Of a DNA stretch of 9,675 nt, positions 1-5,950 are shown piece after piece. Numbering within the stretch: the stretch's first letter is position 1; each line of letters starts with the position of its first letter. The notes under the pieces are model-generated. The model saw only the letters and a program-made list of their open reading frames with translations. It was not told the DNA's origin and ran no database searches. The translations under genes and the position numbers were made by a program. Source of the DNA: Lysobacterales bacterium (GTDB taxonomy: Bacteria; Pseudomonadota; Gammaproteobacteria; Xanthomonadales; Marinicellaceae); NCBI GenBank assembly GCA_026990095.1, contig JALSIL010000530.1:1-9675 (forward strand). The letters run 5' to 3'.

Positions 1-175
1 GTTTTATGAAGTTATTGGATCGGGTGAGAACCAAAGTCAAGTTTAAACATTACAGTCAAAACACGGCAAATAGCTATGTTTATTGGATTAAAAAATACAT
101 TTTATTTCACAATAAAACCCATCCTGAGAACATGGGCATAATCGATGGGGTCGGAGAATTTGATTTTGTTGGATT

Positions 176-191
176 GTCGGTTTTAACCGAC
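176..191. repeat. Compact palindrome 1
   Basis: GTCGGTT-TT-AACCGAC has a perfect 7-bp stem with a 2-base centre. It lies inside the segment bounded by the 12-bp direct repeats. It is too tight for a good RNA hairpin but suits a dimeric protein binding site or a cruciform-type repeat end. Confidence 0.5.
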
Positions 192-216
192 GTTTTTAGG
201 TTTTCATTTGGCTTTG

Positions 217-234
217 AGTGGGATAAATCCCACT
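217..234. repeat. Compact palindrome 2
   Basis: AGTGGGAT-AA-ATCCCACT has a perfect 8-bp stem with a 2-base centre and begins 25 bp after the end of the first palindrome. The two share the same architecture (G-rich arm, two A/T bases at the centre) but not the same sequence, so they look like related hairpin units and not copies of one site. Confidence 0.5.
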
Positions 235-393
235 TACCAGTAGGTGATAGAGTCGTAATCGATGGGGACTGTGTATCTGACTTAAAAGCTACTAGATTTC
301 GCAAATACGGCGATGAAATACGCTACCTACATAAAGAATTAGACCTATCACAAAAAGGATTATCTGTTTTATTGGATGTGAGTGAAAATAAAA

Positions 394-675
394 TCAACTT
401 GCCTTTTCTAAGGGTTTGATCTTTTCAATCAGTTTTTTATTAAACTTAAACAAATCATAAGAATGTTGCAAGTTAAGCCATTGTTCAATTGAGTTGCCAA
501 AATATTTGGATAATCTAAGCGCCGTATCAAGGCTTATATTACGCTTGCCTTTTAGTATTTCGCTCACTCTGGTTTGTTGCATAAAAGTGTCTTTTGCCAG
601 TTTATATGCAGTAATATTATAATCATCAAGGTAAATCTGTAAAAAAACACCTGGATGGTTTGGGTTTCTAATCAT
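394..675 (-). CDS. higA: HigA-family antitoxin
   Basis: This 93-residue XRE-type helix-turn-helix protein neutralises the adjacent HigB toxin and normally represses the shared promoter. It opens with the family hallmark NPNHPGVFLQ. A HTH follows at about residues 20-60 (ITAYKLAKDTF..QTRVSEILKGKRNISLDTALRLSKYFG), then the characteristic S.EQWLNLQ..YDL segment at about 66-77. Length and order of motifs are normal for the VapI/HigA type. The start follows AAGAGA at a suitable distance, and the gene begins 15 bp after the higB stop, so both are translated from one mRNA. Its last codons lie over the end of the + strand chimeric frame, which suggests that the module was inserted there. Family assignment is secure; activity is not shown by sequence. 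Confidence 0.9.
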   Translation of the reverse strand: MIRNPNHPGVFLQIYLDDYNITAYKLAKDTFMQQTRVSEILKGKRNISLDTALRLSKYFGNSIEQWLNLQHSYDLFKFNKKLIEKIKPLEKAS

Positions 676-690
676 GTTAGTTCTCTTTGG

Positions 691-972
691 TTAATGATAA
701 TCTACAATTTCCACGTCATATGCGTTGGAATCTTCAAATTTAAAACATATTCTATACTGATTGTTAATTCTGATACTGTATTGACCAACTCTATCACCAT
801 GCAATTTTTCAAGTCGATTAGATGGTGGGTTAATCAAATCATTTATATTTTGAGCCGTGTCAATCATAGCTAATCTTATAATTGCTCTATTAACAATGTT
901 TTGGGGAAATCTTCTCGTGTTGCCAATTTCAGCTATTCTTTGAGTTTCCCTATCAGCATAGGATTTAATCAT
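691..972 (-). CDS. higB: HigB-family toxin (RelE/ParE fold mRNA interferase)
   Basis: This 93-residue toxin belongs to the RelE/ParE superfamily, whose HigB members cleave mRNA on the ribosome. Visible family signatures are MIKSYADRETQ at the N-terminus, RRFPQNI near residue 20, PPSNRLEKLHGDR..QYSIRINNQYRICF in the core, and the terminal NAYDVEIVDYH. The toxin-first order (higB then higA) is the usual HigBA layout. I chose the ATG at 970-972 because homologues begin MIKS. The upstream in-frame ATG at 1006-1008 would add 12 unconserved residues and lies inside the -35 hexamer of the apparent promoter. No Shine-Dalgarno sequence precedes the chosen start. Confidence 0.9.
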   Translation of the reverse strand: MIKSYADRETQRIAEIGNTRRFPQNIVNRAIIRLAMIDTAQNINDLINPPSNRLEKLHGDRVGQYSIRINNQYRICFKFEDSNAYDVEIVDYH

Positions 973-979
973 GCAATCA

Positions 980-1008
980 ATAATATCACCGCACAATACT
1001 ACTGTCAA
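980..1008 (-). promoter_or_regulatory. Strong sigma70-type promoter of higBA
   Basis: On the - strand TTGACA (1003-1008) and TATTAT (980-985) are separated by exactly 17 bp, a near-consensus promoter. The expected start of transcription falls at about position 973, next to the toxin ATG at 972, so the mRNA would have essentially no 5' leader. HigA repression of this promoter is expected from the family, but no clear perfect operator palindrome was found. Confidence 0.7.
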
Positions 1009-1023
1009 TAAATACTATTATTA

Positions 1024-1179
1024 ATGAAATTATTGACCCTGTTTAAAACTTTTCAGATGATACTTAATGTGAATATTTCATACAAGCGTCATAAAACAGG
1101 TATATTTATGTGGCTTAGTTCAACATTATTACTGTTACCGTTTGTACCTGAATGGTTTTATGAAAAAAGGCATTCTTAA
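1024..1179 (+). CDS. Possible small membrane peptide (51 aa or shorter)
   Basis: This frame is open from the ATG at 1024 to TAA at 1177-1179, with further in-frame ATGs at 1057 and 1108. It is unrecognised. The C-terminal part has a hydrophobic run (IFMWLSSTLLLLPFVPEWF) followed by the charged tail YEKRHS, which could form one membrane helix. Only the third ATG has anything like a ribosome binding site (ACAGG about 7 bases upstream), which would give a 23-residue peptide. It occupies the gap between divergent higB and the 3' end of the cyclase gene. Chance is a strong alternative in AT-rich DNA. Confidence 0.15.
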   Translation: MKLLTLFKTFQMILNVNISYKRHKTGIFMWLSSTLLLLPFVPEWFYEKRHS

Positions 1180-1213
1180 GGCATGAGAACCCAATAACTG
1201 GATTCAACAAACT

Positions 1214-3433
1214 TTATAAAATCTTGGCGTGATCACTCCATTTTGAGAAAGTTAATTGATTTTTTCCTTTTTGCTTTGATTCATATAACGAAATATCAGC
1301 AGCTTTCATGAGTTTTTTAACGTTAAATAATTTATTTTCTGGAGTTGCTGTTGCAATACCAATTGAAACTCTTAATTTAATTCCTTTGATTGTGTATTTA
1401 TTGAGGTTATTTAATAAATTATTGAACTTGTTTTCCACTTCTTTATGGGATAAGTTATTAATCAGAACGATAAACTCATCTCCTCCAAATCGACCTGTAT
1501 AACAATTTTCATTAAACTCATTCTTCATTTGCTCGCTGAGAAACACCAAACAATCGTCACCAACATCATGACCATGTAAATCATTTATTTTTTTAAAATC
1601 ATCAATGTCTATAAAAGCAAATGTGACCGTGTTTGCATTGAGTTGCGCCATGTTAATAATTTCAGTTAGTTTTTCTGTTATTGACTTTCTATTTAATAGA
1701 TGAGTCAAACCATCAAATCGTGCCGCCTCTGTTGTTTGTTTAATTTTGCGCGCTTCTATTAGTGCAACAGTCATGTCATTGGCAAATTGATTGAGGTCAT
1801 CTATGATTTCATTGTTTATAACCTCATAAGTTGGAATGGTTAAAAACAAACAGAGATTATCGTACTTATGGTTATTAATTGGTATTATTATAAACGGCAA
1901 TTCTCCAAAATTCCTTAAATTTGTCAAATTCAATACAGCCTTTTTATTTTCACAAACGGCATTGAGTAAGTCTTTATTGTCTTCTACATAGTGCGGTATA
2001 TTAAAATCTATTTTGGTGGCAGATATTTTTTGAAATCCCAGTTTGGAATTGCGTTCATAGATGTAAAAAACATCTTTTACATCAATTAGTTGCCTTATTG
2101 TTGAAACAAATGATTTGTTAATGATTTTATCTAATAATTGTTGATTGCCATAATATTTGCCTATCGTTTTATTTGTTCTTGTCTGAAAAGACTTCACCAG
2201 CTCGTTACAAAACAATGCCCTTTCCTTGAGCGCAATTTTTTGTTGGTCTAAATCCTTTTCTTTAATCAAGTTTAAAGTTTGATCGGCTAAACCAAATGAT
2301 AACGCCAGTGCGTTGATTAACAAGCCAAACTCAAAAGCTCTAGGCATCCAAAATCCTGTTGGTTCCACATCAAGTGCATAGAAAACTCTGACAACTAATG
2401 TACCGTAGTAAGCTATCCAACCAAACAACAAATATTTTGCCATCGGTACTTTTAATGAGGTGTATTTAATGGAAACATAAAAAAAGATAACAATAGCCAT
2501 TAAACTATAGATATTAAGAACAAGAGAATAAAAATTGTAAAAAGAGTTAAGCCCTAAAAAATTCAGCAATACGGCTAAAACAAGCATTGAAATATCAATA
2601 ATAAATAATGTTTGCATTATTTTATAATCTAATTTTGAATGTTTTTTTAGTTCTAAAAAATCAAAAATAAACAATAAAAAGAAAACCGATGGCAATTTTA
2701 ACCAAAACACTTTAGTGTACTCCCCTAAAAATGGATAGGAAAGTGTTGAGAAATAAGTAATAAATCCTTCTTGGAAAAAAAGTGAAAATAAAGAGAAAAA
2801 TAAGTACAACGAATAATACAAATAATTTATTTTTCTTACAAAATAAAAAAAGATGATGTTAATAAAAACCAACGTCAAAATAGCCGCATAAACAGCAACG
2901 AATGTGAAACTAAGTTTTTGATCGTAACTCTTAACTTTTAAGCTATTTTCAACCGAAAACAAGACTTTACGGCTTGATTTATTAGTTATAACTATATAAA
3001 AAGACTGTTTTAAAACTTCAAAAGCCAATAGGTTATTTGAAAAGATTCTGTTTTCTTTGTATGTGTTTCTTGTAATCCTATCAATTAGTTTTAAGTTTTC
3101 ACTTAAGTAATAAACATCATCGAAATATCGAGGAAGTATCAACAAGGTTTGAGGTGAAGGTTGATTAGATTTGACCTTAACCCTAAAAATATTTGAGTGA
3201 CTTTTAAAATCAACAAGTGAACCGTTTTTGAATGGTTTAAAGTCGGCACCAGTAATTGCTAAATCTTCAATAGCTTGCAGCCTATCCTCTTTTAGTGGAG
3301 AGATTTCAACAACAATTTTGTCAAGTCCTTCTGGTTTATAAGCGTATTGACAACCAGATAAAAAAAAGAGAATAAAAAACAGCAGTCCTAATGACATTAA
3401 TTGCTTTATTCCATTTGCTTTGTATTGACTCAT
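1214..3433 (-). CDS. Membrane diguanylate cyclase: lipobox, periplasmic domain, 7TM, GAF-like, GGDEF
   Basis: This protein of 739 residues is predicted to make cyclic di-GMP from two GTP. Residues 1-28 look like a lipoprotein signal sequence (K5 and K10, hydrophobic core, LSGC ending at Cys28). About 40-165 is a periplasmic domain placed as in 7TMR-DISM receptors. About 176-386 contains seven hydrophobic helices. About 405-565 is GAF-like. The GGDEF domain spans about 572-735 with the GRFGGDEF signature (GGDEF 650-654) and FIDIDDFKKIND carrying the metal-binding Asp609. The position of the inhibitory RxxD site reads NENC, so product inhibition through that site is not expected. No EAL or HD-GYP domain is present, so it is a synthase only. 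No Shine-Dalgarno sequence precedes the start. An alternative ATG at codon 13 would remove the positive charges of the signal sequence. It is divergent from the papain-like hydrolase gene. The ligand is unknown. Confidence 0.92.
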   Translation of the reverse strand: MSQYKANGIKQLMSLGLLFFILFFLSGCQYAYKPEGLDKIVVEISPLKEDRLQAIEDLAITGADFKPFKNGSLVDFKSHSNIFRVKVKSNQPSPQTLLILPRYFDDVYYLSENLKLIDRITRNTYKENRIFSNNLLAFEVLKQSFYIVITNKSSRKVLFSVENSLKVKSYDQKLSFTFVAVYAAILTLVFINIIFFYFVRKINYLYYSLYLFFSLFSLFFQEGFITYFSTLSYPFLGEYTKVFWLKLPSVFFLLFIFDFLELKKHSKLDYKIMQTLFIIDISMLVLAVLLNFLGLNSFYNFYSLVLNIYSLMAIVIFFYVSIKYTSLKVPMAKYLLFGWIAYYGTLVVRVFYALDVEPTGFWMPRAFEFGLLINALALSFGLADQTLNLIKEKDLDQQKIALKERALFCNELVKSFQTRTNKTIGKYYGNQQLLDKIINKSFVSTIRQLIDVKDVFYIYERNSKLGFQKISATKIDFNIPHYVEDNKDLLNAVCENKKAVLNLTNLRNFGELPFIIIPINNHKYDNLCLFLTIPTYEVINNEIIDDLNQFANDMTVALIEARKIKQTTEAARFDGLTHLLNRKSITEKLTEIINMAQLNANTVTFAFIDIDDFKKINDLHGHDVGDDCLVFLSEQMKNEFNENCYTGRFGGDEFIVLINNLSHKEVENKFNNLLNNLNKYTIKGIKLRVSIGIATATPENKLFNVKKLMKAADISLYESKQKGKNQLTFSKWSDHAKIL

Positions 3434-3459
3434 TTAATTATTTTTATTTTCGTGCTTCT

Positions 3460-3487
3460 ATTCTATTGAAATAACTGGAATAATCAA
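3460..3487 (-). promoter_or_regulatory. Candidate promoter of the diguanylate cyclase gene
   Basis: On the - strand TTGATT (3482-3487) is followed after 16 bp by TAGAAT (3460-3465), 27 bp from the ATG at 3433. It occupies nearly the same bases as the oppositely directed candidate promoter, so the two could compete for polymerase. Confidence 0.45.
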
Positions 3488-3494
3488 GTATGTT
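3466..3494 (+). promoter_or_regulatory. Candidate promoter of the papain-like hydrolase gene
   Basis: TTGAAA (3466-3471), a 17-bp spacer and TATGTT (3489-3494) precede the ATG at 3523, giving a leader of roughly 20 bases. A perfect TATAAT at 3511-3516 lacks a recognisable -35 element; if used, it would produce a leaderless message starting at the ATG. No Shine-Dalgarno sequence is present. Confidence 0.45.
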
Positions 3495-3522
3495 AATGAT
3501 TCATTAAAACTATAATAAAAAT

Positions 3523-4155
3523 ATGAAAACACTAAAAGAAATCATTTCGTACCTATCAACTGGAGATTTAATCCTTTTTCATGGCTTTGGCATTGAAAGC
3601 GAAATCATTGAATTTGTCGATGATTCGCCCTATTCTCACGTTGCAATGGTTATGAAATTTCCCGAACTTTCAAAGCAGCCATTATTGTGGTCTAGTGATG
3701 AAATTACAACGCTTAAAGACTTCTTAAATGATGGTTTACACCCTGGAGTTCATTTGATGGACTTGCAAAGTGTATTGGATTTAACCGCAAGCAGAACAAA
3801 TAAAAAAGGGCAACATTACACTTATTCATGGAGAAAATTAGATTATTCAAAACTCCCAGATTTAATGCCACAATTAGAAAGTTTTATGCGTTCTGTTGAT
3901 GGTAGAGCTTTTCCAACACTGGAAAACATGGCAAAAAATTACCTCGAGGGTAAAGAGGGCAAGAGAGCCAATCAAAAAACATTTTTTTGTAGCCAATTAG
4001 CGACAAACACTTATATTCATCTAGGCATATTTCCTGAAACTCTTATTGATAACAGCGTTGCTCCAGGAGATTATGGCGATAAAAAATCACCCAAACTACC
4101 CTTTGCTAAAGATGCTAATCTACAACCAGAGGTGCCTTTTACTCACACGGTATAA
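3523..4155 (+). CDS. Permuted papain-fold (YiiX/YaeF-like) putative hydrolase
   Basis: This protein of 210 residues belongs to the circularly permuted NlpC/P60 group, in which the catalytic His precedes the Cys. The signatures are TGDLILFHG (13-21), the His39 motif PYSHVAMVM (36-44) and the Cys156 motif FFCSQLATN (154-162). Order and spacing fit the YaeF/YiiX (C92-type) amidase or peptidase family. Members are thought to act on peptide or lipid amide/ester bonds, but the substrate here cannot be told. No signal peptide or membrane helix is visible, so a cytoplasmic location is likely, unlike YaeF lipoproteins. The third catalytic residue is not assigned. It is transcribed alone, divergently from the cyclase gene, and ends at a strong hairpin. 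A functional link to the cyclase is possible only from the shared promoter region. Confidence 0.75.
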   Translation: MKTLKEIISYLSTGDLILFHGFGIESEIIEFVDDSPYSHVAMVMKFPELSKQPLLWSSDEITTLKDFLNDGLHPGVHLMDLQSVLDLTASRTNKKGQHYTYSWRKLDYSKLPDLMPQLESFMRSVDGRAFPTLENMAKNYLEGKEGKRANQKTFFCSQLATNTYIHLGIFPETLIDNSVAPGDYGDKKSPKLPFAKDANLQPEVPFTHTV

Positions 4156-4159
4156 ATAT

Positions 4160-4189
4160 TAACCCTGAAAACAAATGCTTTCAGGGTTA
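4160..4189. terminator. Hairpin terminator between converging genes
   Basis: TAACCCTGAAA (4160-4170) and TTTCAGGGTTA (4179-4189) form an 11-bp stem around an 8-base loop. It starts 4 bp after the hydrolase stop and ends 6 bp before the prfB stop. A T-rich stretch follows on the + strand, so termination of the hydrolase transcript is best supported, and use by prfB is likely. Confidence 0.85.
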
Positions 4190-4195
4190 TTAATT

Positions 4196-5291
4196 TTACA
4201 AACCTTGCTTTAAACTCGCAATAATAAACTTATCCAAGTCACCATCAAGCACAGATTGCGTGTTGGTATTTTCAACTCCTGTACGTAAATCTTTTATTCG
4301 AGATTGGTCAAGTACATAAGAACGAATTTGCGAACCCCAACCAACATCGGCTTTTGAATCTTCTGTAGTTTGAGACTCATCCCTTCTTTTTTGCATTTCC
4401 AATTCGTACAACTTTGCTTTTAATTGCTTCATGGCTGATGCCTTATTCTTGTGCTGCGACCTATCGTCTTGGCATTGCACAACGGTATTGGTTGGGTTAT
4501 GTGTGATGCGAACGGCAGACTCCGTTCTATTAACGTGTTGACCACCAGCACCCGATGCACGGTAAACGTCGATGCGTAAATCCGCTGGATTTATTTCAAT
4601 ATCAATGTCATCATCAATTTCTGGAGACACAAAAACAGCTGCAAAACTGGTGTGGCGTTTATTGCTTGAATCAAAAGGCGATTTACGCACCAAACGATGA
4701 ACACCAATTTCTGTTCGCAACCAACCATAAGCGTATTCACCCTGCACTTGGATTGTAGCAGATTTAATTCCAGCCACATCACCAGGTGAACATTCCAATA
4801 ATTTTGTTTTGAAGTCTTTTTTCTCGCAATAACGCAAATACATACGTAAAATCATTTCTGCCCAATCCTGAGCTTCTGTGCCACCAGATCCTGATTGAAT
4901 ATCTACAAAACAATTATTGGGATCCATCGGGTGAGAGAACATTTTTTTAAATTCGAGTTTTTCTAAAGTTTTTTGTAACTTTGCTAGATCTTGAATAACA
5001 ATTTGATAAGTCTCTTCGTCATTATCGGCTTCAGCCATTTCCAAAAACTCTTTAGCATCAGCAATGCCAATTTCTAAAGAATCAATGGTGTTAACTATTT
5101 CTTCTAGGGATGAACGTTCTTTTCCTAAACTTTGTGCGTGTTCTGGATTGTTCCAGACATCAGGACTTTCGAGCTCTAAATTGACTTCTTCGAGCTTTTC
5201 CTTTTTGACATCGTAGTCAAAGAAACCTCCGAAGTTCGGAGGTTCTTAAACTAAAATCTTTTAATTGAGCGTGTTGTGGTGCGGTTTCCAT
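4196..5291 (-). CDS. prfB: Peptide chain release factor 2 (programmed +1 frameshift)
   Basis: RF2 recognises UGA and UAA and triggers peptide release on the ribosome. It is read in two frames. The ATG at 5289-5291 opens 24 codons ending ...ELRRFL, followed by in-frame TGA (5217-5219). A +1 slip at CTT-T continues as DYDVKKEKLEEVN from 5218 to the TAA at 4196-4198. The joined product is 364 residues, the normal RF2 length. Visible hallmarks are the SPF codon-recognition tripeptide in RKSPFDSSNKRHTSF and the catalytic GGQ in RASGAGGQHVN. The residue four before the first Gly of GGQ is Ala, the common form, unlike the Thr of E. coli K-12. No good Shine-Dalgarno sequence precedes the ATG. dksA ends 41 bp upstream, so co-transcription is likely. 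An ATG-to-stop search would report only the last 282 codons. Confidence 0.97.
5216..5231 (-). promoter_or_regulatory. RF2 autoregulatory frameshift site
   Basis: Read on the - strand, the elements are CGGAGG (internal Shine-Dalgarno), three bases TTT, the slippery codon CTT and then TGA-C. Spacing is the same as in the E. coli prfB site. When RF2 is scarce the UGA is slow to be recognised, the ribosome shifts +1 and full-length RF2 is made, so the factor controls its own synthesis. The internal GGAGG differs from the E. coli AGGGGG but still pairs well with 16S rRNA. Confidence 0.97.
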
Positions 5292-5332
5292 AATTTTGTA
5301 TTTAGTTTAATATGAGTTATAAATTACTGAGA

Positions 5333-5794
5333 TTACCTGCCTTCTTTTAACAATTTTTGACGCAATTCCCATCTTTCTTGGGCATCAATAGTCATGGTTG
5401 CAATGGGTCTAGCCATCAGGCGTTTAAGTCCGATTTCTTCACCTGTATCTTCACAATATCCGTATTCACCTTCCTTAATAACCTCTAATGTTTTGCTTAT
5501 TTTTGAGAGTAATTTACGGTAGCGGTCTCGCGTTCTAAGTTCTAAAGTATTTTCAGTCTCGCGAGATGCCCGTTCTGCTTCATCACCTATATCACGCACT
5601 TCATCTTGCAAATTACTAATAGTTTCTTGTGATTCCTTGATTAACTCTTCTTGCCACTGAAGCAATCTTCTACGAAAGTATTCAATGTGCTCAGGGCACA
5701 TGTATTCGTCCTTTAATAACGGTTTATAATTTTCTTTTAACTCAATTTCAGGTACATAACCCTCTGGCAAATCATTAATGCTTCTTTCTGACAT
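5333..5794 (-). CDS. dksA: RNA polymerase-binding transcription factor DksA, one-cysteine form
   Basis: DksA binds the secondary channel of RNA polymerase and, with ppGpp, adjusts rRNA and amino-acid promoters. At 153 residues it has normal length, with the coiled coil at about 35-108 and the C-terminal globular region at 109-153. Numbering matches E. coli: Cys114 is kept, but Cys117, Cys135 and Cys138 are Thr117, Thr135 and Ala138 (YCEDTGEEIG, ATMTIDAQ), so the classic four-Cys zinc site cannot form. At the coiled-coil tip the motif is DEAERA: Asp71 is kept, while the position of E. coli Asp74 is Glu. LELRTRDRYRKL is well conserved. One- and two-Cys, zinc-independent DksA proteins are known in other proteobacteria, so this is probably functional. 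A clear AGGAG (5801-5805) precedes the start. It is the first gene of a likely dksA-prfB unit. Confidence 0.95.
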   Translation of the reverse strand: MSERSINDLPEGYVPEIELKENYKPLLKDEYMCPEHIEYFRRRLLQWQEELIKESQETISNLQDEVRDIGDEAERASRETENTLELRTRDRYRKLLSKISKTLEVIKEGEYGYCEDTGEEIGLKRLMARPIATMTIDAQERWELRQKLLKEGR

Positions 5795-5872
5795 TAAATT
5801 CTCCTATTTATTTGTGCAGTGTAAACCCCATGTTAGAATGGAATTTGTTATTTTAGTTCCCAAATTTTTACT

Positions 5873-5887
5873 GCCTAAAATTTAGGC
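5873..5887. promoter_or_regulatory. Palindrome in the dksA-yidD divergent region
   Basis: GCCTAAA-A-TTTAGGC is a 15-bp perfect inverted repeat with a single central base, midway between the divergent dksA and yidD starts. It lies just upstream of TATAAC (5895-5900), a candidate -10 for yidD that lacks a convincing -35. Its position fits an operator, but no regulator can be named. A second inverted repeat, CTCTTT(5890-5895)/AAAGAG(5903-5908), sits immediately next to it. Confidence 0.4.
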
Positions 5888-5950
5888 GACTCTTTATAAC
5901 GCAAAGAGAAGTTAAGAGCAAATAAAAAGACACAATTTTTCAAAAAACAC

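Larger units (their letters stand above)
139..267. repeat. 12-bp direct repeats bounding a 105-bp insert
   Basis: The 12-mer TAATCGATGGGG occurs at 139-150 and again at 256-267, both copies in the same reading frame (encoding IIDG and VIDG). The period is 117 bp, exactly 39 codons, so removing or adding one unit keeps the frame open. The interval between copies carries two short palindromes. The pattern would fit a miniature element flanked by a target duplication, or a small tandem duplication that has since diverged. The repeat is visible directly; the mechanism is inference. Confidence 0.55.
6..419 (+). pseudogene. Chimeric remnant: tyrosine recombinase N-terminus joined to MqsA-like HTH fragment
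   Basis: This is an open frame of 137 codons built from two unrelated family fragments. Residues 1-43 match the SAM-like, core-binding N-terminus of integron-type tyrosine recombinases (LLDRVR, KHYSQNTANSYVYWIKKYI, FH.KTHPENMG). The catalytic domain with its Arg/His/Tyr residues is absent. Residues about 44-88 have no recognisable homology and include the repeat-bearing insert. Residues about 95-131 (YGDEIRYLHKELDLSQKGL, then LLDVSENKI) resemble the helix-turn-helix of MqsA/YgiT-type antitoxins, but homology stops just after the recognition helix, where the tail of the oppositely oriented higA starts. No ribosome binding site is visible, although only five bases precede the ATG. I infer a degraded fusion of mobile-element debris. 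A short expressed DNA-binding protein cannot be excluded, because the frame stays open across both junctions. Confidence 0.6.

Noticed and set aside
655..873. 72-codon frame on the + strand across higB
   Set aside because: It lies antisense to the well-supported HigB/HigA pair, shows no family signature and has biased composition expected of a shadow frame.
1006..1008. Longer higB start giving 105 residues
   Set aside because: The ATG lies within the -35 hexamer, and the extra 12 residues are absent from the family, which begins MIKS.
1150..1213. Terminator after the diguanylate cyclase gene
   Set aside because: GGCAT occurs twice near a T-run on the - strand, but the copies are direct repeats and do not form a stable stem.
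390..1213. Integron attC site around higBA
   Set aside because: TA cassettes near an integrase fragment prompted the search, but I could not find paired simple sites in the right arrangement.
4555..4782. Open frames on both strands inside prfB
   Set aside because: RF2 motifs (SPF, GGQ) are encoded here in the main frame, so these are shadows.
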